DNA of 40,793 bases from Tanticharoenia sakaeratensis NBRC 103193 (lineage in GTDB: Bacteria > Pseudomonadota > Alphaproteobacteria > Acetobacterales > Acetobacteraceae). Of the stretch, positions 34,035-40,793 are shown piece by piece. The stretch spans positions 1 to 40,793 of the forward strand of contig NZ_BALE01000036.1 of NCBI RefSeq assembly GCF_000963885.1. The letters are read 5' to 3'. The position numbers were made by a program, and so were the translations under genes. Each line of letters starts with the position of its first letter. The stretch's first letter is position 1. The notes under the pieces were generated by a model. The model ran no database searches and had not been told where the DNA came from. It saw nothing but the letters and a program-made list of their open reading frames with translations.

Positions 34035-36257
34035 TCACTCTCCCTCAGCGAGCATCGCTGCCGGACCGGCGTTGCGGTTCTGGCTTTCATGGCGGTTCTG
34101 CTGGAGCCAGAGCGTGCGATAGATGTCGCACCGCTCCAGAAGAACCTCATGGGGCCCGATATCGGCGACGCGCCCTCGTTCCATCACGCAGATCTGGTCG
34201 CAGTCGATCAACGATGAAAGACGGTGCGAGACGATCACCATCGTGCGCCCCTTGCCGATGCGCTGCAGATTGGCATTCACCAATGCCTCGCTCTCGGGGT
34301 CAAGCGCCGACGTCGCCTCGTCAAGGATCATCAGCTTCGGATCGCAGATGACCGCACGGGCAATCGCCAGTCGCTGCCGCTGGCCACCGGAGATGTTGGT
34401 CGAGCCTTCCTCGATCCACGTATCGTAGCCGGCCGGCATCCGCTCGATGAACTCCTCGGCGCCCGCCAGCCGTGCTGCGCGCACCACGTCATCGATCGTC
34501 AGCCCCGGTCGTCCGGCGGTGATGTTGTCACGGATCGTGCCGCGGAACAGGAAGTTGTCCTGCAGAACGACGCCCAGAGAACGGCGCAGATGGGTCAGGT
34601 TGATCTCGCGCAGGTCGACGCCGTCGAGACGGAGGTAGCCGGTATAGTTGCGGCTGACACCCTGAAGCAGACGCGTCACGGTGGACTTGCCGGATCCCGA
34701 CCGCCCGACGAGTCCCAGCATCGTGCCGGCCGGAACTTCGAAATCGACATTATCGAGTGCGCGCGTCGTCGCACCGGGATAGCTGAAATTCACCGAATTG
34801 AACGTCAGGGCGCCCAGGATGCGTGGCCGCATGCCGGTGGTCATCGCCTTGGTTTCGGTCGGCTGGTTGAGTACGGCGCCTGCCTCGCCGAGGGACGTCG
34901 TGACCTCGTTGATGCTTTCCATCAGCTTGGCCAGTCCGACCAGCGGCTGAGCCACACGGCCACCCAGCATCATGAATGCCATGAGGCCGCCGGCCTCCAT
35001 GCCGTCGGGAGACGTGACCGCGAGATAGGCGCCGATCAGGATGATGCCGCGGCTGATGAACATGTCGAGCGGCATCACGAGCGTCGCGGGCCATGCCGCG
35101 AAACGCTGGGAGATCAGACGCCATTTCACGACTTCGGCCGTGCGCTCGTCCCATTCCTGACGCCGGGTCGGCTCGAGCGCCAGCGTCTTGACGGTGCGGA
35201 TACCCGCGACCGTCTCGTATAGCGTCGAGCTGCGCTGCATCTCGGCCTTGACCATCTTGCCGTAGATGACCGCAAGCGGCCGCATGAACACCACAACGAT
35301 CAGGCCGATCAGGCCGGCGGCCGCAATCGTCATCCAGGCGAGCGTCGGGCTCATGTAGAACAGGATCGGCAGGATCACGAACAGCGTGAACAGATCCAGG
35401 AACGTCGACATCAGCGTGCCGGTCAGGAAGTCACGCACCTTGTAGATGGACAGGAACCGCGCGAGGACCTGCCCCGCCTGCTCGCGCTCGAAGAATTCGA
35501 GCGGAAGCGACAGCAGCCGGTTGAAGGCATGGAGCGAGATACGTGTGTCCAGCCGCGTCGAGAGGATGAGCGACAGCTCCCGGCGGCCGTAGGTTAGCAG
35601 GATCTCATAGAACGACAGCACCACGACGATGCCCGTGATCGACACCAGCGTCGCCATCGAATGATAGGCGATGACGCGGTTGACGACCTGCATCACGATC
35701 AGGGCCGGGAAGATCGTCAGCACGCTCAGCGTCAGCGAGGCGATCATGATGTCGCGCAGGAGACGGCGCTCGCGCAGGACCATCTTGGAGAACCAGGCGA
35801 GATCGAAAGGCGCGTCGGCTTCGGACTCGTCCCGACGGCGCTTCACCAGCAGGACGTCGCCCGTCCAGACCTGGCTCAGGCGCAGCTCGTCGACTGCGAC
35901 CGGCGGATCCCCCTCGCCGCCCAGAGGATCCCGCAGCCATACGACACCGCGGCTCGGATCCGTCCGGACGAGAAGCCCGGCCGATCCATCGCGGAACATC
36001 AGGACCACGGGCGGGGTGTTGGCCAGACGGACCAGGTAACGCCATTTCAGACGCATGCCCTTGGCGACCGCCCCGGCCTCGTTCAACCAGCGCGCGAGGG
36101 AAGCAGGCGATGGCGATGGCTCGCCCGGCTCGGGGGCGAAATCCCGGATGTCGAGGTCGATCCCGTGAAAGCGGGCCGCCGCCATGGCCGCGCGCAAGCG
36201 GATCATCGCAGGGGTCATGCGGGCATCAGGGCCCGTTGCGCGCTCGGTGTGCTCCAC
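34035..36257 (-). CDS. Type I secretion ABC transporter with C39-like domain
   Basis: A 740-residue inner-membrane exporter (LapB/HlyB type). Residues 1-140 are a peptidase-C39-like domain without the catalytic Cys (MTPAMIRLRAAMAAARFHGIDLDI, VVWLRDPLGG), so it should bind rather than cut the cargo. The six-helix membrane domain follows (IMIASLTLSVLTIFPALIVMQVV onward). The nucleotide-binding domain has Walker A GLVGRSGSGKSTVTRLL, Q-loop VVLQDNFLF, signature NISGGQRQRLAIARA and Walker B KLMILDEATSALD, with His in VIVSHRLSSL. The GTG at 36255-36257 is chosen because GAGG lies 8 nt upstream; an ATG 13 codons later is an alternative. It is first in the cluster. No TolC-like gene is in the window. 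Confidence 0.93.
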   Translation of the reverse strand: MEHTERATGPDARMTPAMIRLRAAMAAARFHGIDLDIRDFAPEPGEPSPSPASLARWLNEAGAVAKGMRLKWRYLVRLANTPPVVLMFRDGSAGLLVRTDPSRGVVWLRDPLGGEGDPPVAVDELRLSQVWTGDVLLVKRRRDESEADAPFDLAWFSKMVLRERRLLRDIMIASLTLSVLTIFPALIVMQVVNRVIAYHSMATLVSITGIVVVLSFYEILLTYGRRELSLILSTRLDTRISLHAFNRLLSLPLEFFEREQAGQVLARFLSIYKVRDFLTGTLMSTFLDLFTLFVILPILFYMSPTLAWMTIAAAGLIGLIVVVFMRPLAVIYGKMVKAEMQRSSTLYETVAGIRTVKTLALEPTRRQEWDERTAEVVKWRLISQRFAAWPATLVMPLDMFISRGIILIGAYLAVTSPDGMEAGGLMAFMMLGGRVAQPLVGLAKLMESINEVTTSLGEAGAVLNQPTETKAMTTGMRPRILGALTFNSVNFSYPGATTRALDNVDFEVPAGTMLGLVGRSGSGKSTVTRLLQGVSRNYTGYLRLDGVDLREINLTHLRRSLGVVLQDNFLFRGTIRDNITAGRPGLTIDDVVRAARLAGAEEFIERMPAGYDTWIEEGSTNISGGQRQRLAIARAVICDPKLMILDEATSALDPESEALVNANLQRIGKGRTMVIVSHRLSSLIDCDQICVMERGRVADIGPHEVLLERCDIYRTLWLQQNRHESQNRNAGPAAMLAEGE

Positions 36258-36287
36258 GAAATGTCCTCTATCGATCCCTGAACTCAA

Positions 36288-36316
36288 ATCCTAGAGCGAG
36301 TTCACGTCCGCGCCAA
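36288..36316 (-). promoter_or_regulatory. Candidate promoter of the type I secretion operon
   Basis: On the minus strand TTGGCG (36311-36316), 17 nt, TAGGAT (36288-36293). The -10 matches 4 of 6, the spacing is ideal, and the leader would be about 25 nt to the GTG at 36257. It lies in a 225-nt spacer (36258-36482) with no gene seen. That spacer also holds a T-rich stretch (CTTTTTT on the minus strand near 36407) without a clear stem. Confidence 0.4.
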
Positions 36317-36482
36317 CCGTGGCACATCCGCCACGGAGAAACATCGCAATGATACTGGGCCGCGTAACTTGAAGGGAGACGCGACTGTAGCATCCTGTTG
36401 CTTGAAAAAAGCCTGCCTTGGGACACAGCCTGCTGCCCCATCTTGCTCGGACGCATGAATAGCACGAAAAATAGCGCGCACA

Positions 36483-36878
36483 TCATCCGTCCCGCATCGA
36501 CAGGGCGGCGGGCAGAGAACGGCAATCGTAGCGGGCGCTGACCAGCGCGGAGGCGCGGCAGGCCGCCGCAAGACGACCCACGGACCCCGCAGCCCCCAGA
36601 ACGACAGCCACGCTGAACGCGGCGCATCGTCCCTGGATGCGATCCGCGAACAGGCCACCCAGCGCGGCCTCCAGCGCCCGGTTCGGCGCACAGCAGGAAC
36701 AGCCGGGCAGATGTGCGGCACTCCTTACAGGCATTCCCAAATCCAGCCAGCCGCGCCAGACGGCCCAGCCTTTGTCATCCAGCGCAACGCCACAGGAGGA
36801 CGCGGCCAGGACAGCCGTGCGGTCCGGCACGAACTGCGCCAGCGCACCGGCTTCAACAATGTGCAACTCCGGCTTCAT
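36483..36878 (-). CDS. Small CxCC protein, possibly CobW-related remnant
   Basis: A 131-residue protein without a firm family. Its central HLPGCSCCAPNRALEAALGGLF resembles the metal-binding CxCC loop of G3E/CobW GTPases and the helix after it. The later AVVLGAAGSVGRLAAACRA and SARYDC also run in that order. The P-loop and other GTPase motifs are missing, so if related it is a remnant or a metal-binding derivative. The N-terminus (HIVEAGALAQFVPDRTAVLAASSCGVALDDKGWAVWRGWLDLGMP) is not recognised. Seven Cys in all, unusual for a cytoplasmic protein. The start is the ATG at 36878. It is divergent from B12-dependent metH by 124 bp, which makes a metal or cofactor link attractive but unproven. Confidence 0.6.
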   Translation of the reverse strand: MKPELHIVEAGALAQFVPDRTAVLAASSCGVALDDKGWAVWRGWLDLGMPVRSAAHLPGCSCCAPNRALEAALGGLFADRIQGRCAAFSVAVVLGAAGSVGRLAAACRASALVSARYDCRSLPAALSMRDG

Positions 36879-36959
36879 GTCCGTGCCATCGCCTTCCGAT
36901 TGCGCCCGCCCGCTTGCCCGGTTCCCGATCCGGGCGGGATTGCGGGTGTGACGCGTGCA

Positions 36960-36970
36960 TATGATATGCT
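36960..36970 (+). promoter_or_regulatory. Candidate -10 region of metH
   Basis: TATGAT (36960-36965) overlaps TATGCT (36965-36970). A TTGCGG lies 14 or 19 nt upstream of these, so spacing is imperfect for either. The leader before the metH ATG would be only about 30 nt, too short for a cobalamin riboswitch, and none is visible. Confidence 0.25.
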
Positions 36971-37002
36971 GCCTCCATGAACCAAAGCTTAAGGCACCGG
37001 TC

Positions 37003-40000
37003 ATGAGCCGGCCGCACCTCCTCGACGCTCTCGCCGATCAGGTCCTGCTGTGTGACGGCGGGATGGGATCGCGTGTCCAGATGCTCGATCTCGAAGTCGA
37101 ACGGGATTACTGGGGCCAGGAGAACTGTACCGAGATCCTCAATCTCTCCCGTCCCGAACTGGTCCGCGAAATCCACCGCGGCTATTTCGAGGCCGGGGCC
37201 GACATGGTCGAGACCAACAGCTTCGGCGGATCGATCACGACGCTGGGCGAGTTCGGACTGCAGGATCGCGCCCGGGAGATCAACCGGATAGCAGCAACAC
37301 TCGCCCGCGAGGCGGCCGAGACATTCGCCGACGGGCGGCACCGCTACGTCGTGGGCTCGATCGGGCCGGGCACCAAGCTGCCCACGCTCGGCAACATCAC
37401 CTATGACGCGCTCGAGGCCTCGATTGCGGAACAGGCGCGCGGCCTGATCGACGGCGGTGTCGATGCTTTCCTGATCGAGACCTGCCAGGACACGCTCCAG
37501 ATCAAGGCTGCGGTCAACGCCTGCAAGATCGCCCGGGCGGAACTGCATTCGGACGCGCCGATCTTCGTGCAGGTCACTGTCGAGACGACAGGGACCCTGC
37601 TGGTCGGACCCGATATCGCCTCCGCCGCGACGGCCGTGCATGCGCTCGACGTGCCGTTGATCGGCCTGAACTGCGCGACCGGCCCGCAGGAAATGGCCGA
37701 GCATGTCCGCTGGTTGTCCGCCAACTGGCCGGGGCTGCTGTCGGTCCAGCCGAACGCGGGCCTGCCCGAACTGGTCGACGGCCAGACGCACTACCCGCTC
37801 GGGCCGGACGAGATGGCGAGCTGGGTCGAGCGGTTCATCACGGAAGACGGGCTCAATCTCATCGGCGGCTGCTGCGGCACCTCCACGCCGCATATCGCGG
37901 CCCTCGACGCCATGCTGCGGCGCCGCGCAGAGGGAACCGGGCGGCATCGCCCTGCCCCCGTGAAGCGTACATCCGTCTGGGTGCCGTCGATCGCATCACT
38001 GTACACTCAGGTACCGCTGCGGCAGGAGAACAGCTATTTCTCGATCGGCGAGCGCTGCAACGCCAACGGATCGAAGAAATGGCGCGAACTGCAGGAAGCG
38101 CATGACTGGGACGGCTGCGTCGGCGTCGGCCGCGAACAGGCGGCCGAGGGCTCGAACGCGCTCGACGTCTGCACCGCCTTCGTGGGACGCGACGAGATCG
38201 CCGAGATGAGCGAGGTGATGACGCGTTTCACGTCATCCGTGAATGCGCCGCTCGTCATCGACTCGACCGAAACGCCGGTGATCGAAGCGGCCCTCAAGCT
38301 TCATGGCGGCAAGCCGATCATCAACTCGATCAATTTCGAGGATGGAGAAGGCCACGCGCAGGAGCGCATGACGCTCGCCAAGAAGTTCGGCGCCGCTGTC
38401 ATCGCGCTGACGATCGATGAAGTCGGCATGGCGAAGACGCCGGAGGACAAGCTCCGCATCGCGACACGCCTCGTGGAATTCGCCTGCGATCGCTACGGCC
38501 TGCCGCAATCGGACCTGATGATCGATCCGCTGACGTTCACGATCGCGACCGGCGTGGAGGACGATCGCAAGCTCGGCCTCTGGACGCTCGAAGGCATCCG
38601 GATGATCCGGGAGAAGTTTCCCGACATCCAGATCATCCTCGGCCTGTCCAATATCTCGTTCGGCCTCAATCCGGCGGCACGCGCGGTGCTGAACTCCGTC
38701 TTTCTCGACCATGCCGTGCGCGCGGGCATGACGGGCGCGATCGTGCATGTCAGCAAAATCCGCCCGCTGCACTTGATCGCCGAAGAGGAAGTCCGCGTCA
38801 CGGAGGACCTGATCTTCGACCGGCGCGCGGAAGGCTACGATCCGCTGCAGCGCCTGCTCGAGCTGTTCGCAGGCCGGAAGGCGGCGGATGCGGTCAAGAA
38901 GACGCGCGCCGAAACCCCGGCCGGGCGGCTCAAGGACCGCATCGTCGATGGCGACCGCAAGGGGATCGAGGAGGATCTCGAAGCGGCCATGGCCGAGATG
39001 CCGCCGATCGACATCATCAATACCGTGCTGCTGGACGGCATGAAGGTGGTGGGCGAACTATTCGGCTCGGGCAAGATGCAGCTTCCGTTCGTGCTGCAGT
39101 CCGCCGAGACGATGAAGGCGGCCGTCGCCTGGCTGGAGCCGCACATGGAGCGTGTCGAAGGCCAGACGCGGGGCACGATCGTGCTCGCGACCGTCAAGGG
39201 CGACGTGCATGACATCGGCAAGAACCTTGTCGACATCATCCTGACGAACAACGGCTACCGGGTCATCAATCTGGGCATCAAGGTGCCGCTCGCGGACATG
39301 CTGGTGGCAGCCAACGAAAACCGAGCCGACGTGATCGGCATGTCCGGCCTGCTGGTAAAATCGACTGTCGTGATGCGCGAAAATCTCGAGGAAATGGCGC
39401 GCCAGGGTGTGGACGTTCCGGTGATCCTCGGCGGTGCCGCCCTGACGCGCAACTACGTCGAGGAAGAATGCGCGACTGCCTATGGCGCCGGAAATCCCGG
39501 ACGGGTCGCCTATGCCCGTGATGCGTTCGACGGGCTGTCGCTCATGGACCGCGTGGCCGAAGGCGGGTTCGACGATTATCTCGCGGCCATCCAGACCAAG
39601 CGTGCCGGCAAGGCGAAGCGTCGCACCGAGCGCGCGCCCGAGATTGCCGAGACGCGTGGTTTCTCCGAGGTCGATCGCGACGCGGCCCGCGAGCGCCGGG
39701 GCCGCATCGCAGGCACGCTGACGCCGCCGACGCCTCCGTTCTGGGGCGCACGGGTGATCGAGGCAGCGCCGAGTGCCGTTCTGCCTTTCCTCAATGAACG
39801 CTCGCTCTATCAGTTCCAGTGGGGCTTCCGGAAACAGGGGCGCTCGCTTGACGATTTCATGACCTACGCCAAGCAGGAGCTGCGTCCCGTCCTCAAGCGC
39901 ATGCTGGGGCTTGCTGCCGAGCAGCAGATCCTGCGGCCGCAGGCGATCTACGGCTATTGGCGGGCTGCGGGCGATGGCAACGATCTCGTCCTGTTCGAAG

Positions 40001-40512
40001 AGGACGGGACAACCGAGGCCGCGCGGTTCACCCTGCCCCGCCAGCCCCGCGAAGATGGCGAATGCATCGCCGATTTCGTGCGGGACATCGGCGATGACGT
40101 GCGCGATGTCGTGGGGCTGCAGATCGTGACCGTGGGTCAGAAGGCTTCCGATCTGGCGCGGGAATGGTTCGAGGCCAACCGCTACCAGGATTATCTTTAC
40201 CTGCATGGACTGTCGGTGGAGATGGCCGAGGCCATGGCGGAATACACCCACAAGCGCATCCGCGCCGAACTGGGCTTCGCCGGCGAAGATGACCGCGACA
40301 TGGAGAAGATGCTGAGCCAGGGCTATCGCGGCTCACGTTATTCGTTCGGCTATCCTGCCTGTCCGCGTCTTGAAGATCAGGAACCGATCCTGAAACTGCT
40401 CGACGCGGAACGGATCGGAGTATCGCTGTCGGACGGCTATCAACTGCACCCGGAACAGAGCACGTCGGCGCTGGTATTGCTGAACCCGCGGGCGAAATAC
40501 TTCACGGTTTGA
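37003..40512 (+). CDS. metH: Cobalamin-dependent methionine synthase
   Basis: Full-length MetH of 1169 residues, making methionine from homocysteine and methyl-tetrahydrofolate. The homocysteine domain (about 1-310) has the zinc ligands Cys224 (GLNCATGP) and Cys290-Cys291 (GGCCGT). The pterin domain (about 345-610) starts SIGERCNANGSKKWRE. The B12 domain (about 640-865) has the cobalt-binding DVHDIG, His736. A basic linker precedes the activation domain (about 905-1169), with the AdoMet site YRGSRYSFGYPACP near residue 1110. Some alphaproteobacteria split this protein; here it is one chain. AAGG lies before the ATG at 37003. It is a single-gene unit ended by a strong terminator. Cytosolic; requires B12 and a flavodoxin-type reductant. 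Confidence 0.97.
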   Translation: MSRPHLLDALADQVLLCDGGMGSRVQMLDLEVERDYWGQENCTEILNLSRPELVREIHRGYFEAGADMVETNSFGGSITTLGEFGLQDRAREINRIAATLAREAAETFADGRHRYVVGSIGPGTKLPTLGNITYDALEASIAEQARGLIDGGVDAFLIETCQDTLQIKAAVNACKIARAELHSDAPIFVQVTVETTGTLLVGPDIASAATAVHALDVPLIGLNCATGPQEMAEHVRWLSANWPGLLSVQPNAGLPELVDGQTHYPLGPDEMASWVERFITEDGLNLIGGCCGTSTPHIAALDAMLRRRAEGTGRHRPAPVKRTSVWVPSIASLYTQVPLRQENSYFSIGERCNANGSKKWRELQEAHDWDGCVGVGREQAAEGSNALDVCTAFVGRDEIAEMSEVMTRFTSSVNAPLVIDSTETPVIEAALKLHGGKPIINSINFEDGEGHAQERMTLAKKFGAAVIALTIDEVGMAKTPEDKLRIATRLVEFACDRYGLPQSDLMIDPLTFTIATGVEDDRKLGLWTLEGIRMIREKFPDIQIILGLSNISFGLNPAARAVLNSVFLDHAVRAGMTGAIVHVSKIRPLHLIAEEEVRVTEDLIFDRRAEGYDPLQRLLELFAGRKAADAVKKTRAETPAGRLKDRIVDGDRKGIEEDLEAAMAEMPPIDIINTVLLDGMKVVGELFGSGKMQLPFVLQSAETMKAAVAWLEPHMERVEGQTRGTIVLATVKGDVHDIGKNLVDIILTNNGYRVINLGIKVPLADMLVAANENRADVIGMSGLLVKSTVVMRENLEEMARQGVDVPVILGGAALTRNYVEEECATAYGAGNPGRVAYARDAFDGLSLMDRVAEGGFDDYLAAIQTKRAGKAKRRTERAPEIAETRGFSEVDRDAARERRGRIAGTLTPPTPPFWGARVIEAAPSAVLPFLNERSLYQFQWGFRKQGRSLDDFMTYAKQELRPVLKRMLGLAAEQQILRPQAIYGYWRAAGDGNDLVLFEEDGTTEAARFTLPRQPREDGECIADFVRDIGDDVRDVVGLQIVTVGQKASDLAREWFEANRYQDYLYLHGLSVEMAEAMAEYTHKRIRAELGFAGEDDRDMEKMLSQGYRGSRYSFGYPACPRLEDQEPILKLLDAERIGVSLSDGYQLHPEQSTSALVLLNPRAKYFTV

Positions 40513-40530
40513 GGCCACAGGCGACTTTAC

Positions 40531-40562
40531 GACCGCCGCGGGGAAAGCGGCGGTCGATTTTC
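40531..40562 (+). terminator. Rho-independent terminator of metH
   Basis: A 9-bp perfect GC-rich stem (40531-40539 with 40547-40555), loop GGGGAAA, followed by GATTTTCG. It lies 18 nt past the metH stop. A good intrinsic terminator. Confidence 0.85.
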
Positions 40563-40793
40563 GTCTATGAAGCGACCGGCCGGATCGTGCCTTGGTCGAT
40601 TTCGAGCGGAACAAGCTTCTTATCTTGTGTAAGCGACGTTTGAAAAGAACGTCTGCTTCCGCCTCTTTGCGGACGTATAGGCGATTGAAACTCTTTCCCG
40701 AAAGCCGACATCAAGCATCCGACGCTCTGTCGACAAAGGTCTTGCCGACGACTAGAGCCGTTCCACGTTAATCCGGTTCATATCCTGCTGCTT
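40563..40793. other. Right-edge intergenic DNA, no gene seen
   Basis: About 230 nt of lower GC content than the genes. It holds a 6-bp hairpin (40635-40640 with 40648-40653). No frame here looks coding and no known RNA or mobile-element end is recognised. It may be the upstream region of a gene beyond the window. Confidence 0.4.

Noticed and set aside
36879-37002. Cobalamin riboswitch before metH
   Set aside because: The spacer is 124 nt, overlaps a divergent gene's control region, and has no B12-box.
40563-40793. Possible insertion-sequence end at the right edge
   Set aside because: No terminal inverted repeat, target duplication or transposase fragment can be seen in the short stretch available.

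Overview
The window reads as chromosomal DNA of a GC-rich alphaproteobacterium. The family Acetobacteraceae (acetic acid bacteria and relatives) is my best inference, from gene content: a surface protein with a C-terminal Hint_2 domain, DUF3597 and DUF4870 proteins, and a two-glycosyltransferase fusion beside a type I secretion pair. This rests on recognition, not on a database search. There is no rRNA, tRNA, CRISPR array, insertion sequence or phage gene. Coding density is high, and nearly every gene has a clear family.

Layout, left to right. (1) 0.2-4.0 kb: htpG behind a good RpoH-type promoter, then a short-chain dehydrogenase divergent from an AraC-type regulator. (2) 4.2-8.5 kb: a lone sulfotransferase, a catalase divergent from a small lipoprotein, and a ZntB/CorA-type metal transporter. 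(3) 8.6-10.9 kb: a small secreted protein, ahcY and a DUF3597 protein. (4) 11.0-14.7 kb: a 1075-residue protein with beta-structured repeats and a C-terminal Hint domain, and a DUF4870 membrane protein. (5) 14.8-21.7 kb: the 2-oxoglutarate dehydrogenase genes (odhA, odhB, lpd) followed by an overlapping L,D-transpeptidase gene. (6) 21.9-25.1 kb: a small secreted protein, then a 2OG-Fe(II) oxygenase, asd and nagA, probably one operon. (7) 25.1-36.3 kb: six genes on the minus strand. These are a type I secretion ABC transporter, its HlyD adaptor, a Sel1-repeat protein, a GT2-GT4 fusion, a ChW-like protein with a histone-like tail, and a GT4 glycosyltransferase. (8) 36.5-40.5 kb: a small CxCC protein divergent from full-length metH.

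How the genes may work together. AhcY and MetH are two steps of the same methyl cycle, though 27 kb apart. Asd (diaminopimelate branch), NagA (amino-sugar recycling) and the L,D-transpeptidase all touch peptidoglycan. The most interesting unit is region 7: the four genes from ABC transporter to GT2-GT4 fusion are tightly spaced and look like a secretion-plus-glycosylation operon. No cargo or TolC-like outer-membrane protein lies next to it. The Hint protein of region 4 has no evident Sec signal and an extracellular-looking architecture, so it is a candidate cargo; this is inference only. The ChW-like protein with an AT-hook-like, Ala/Lys-rich tail is the least familiar gene in the window.
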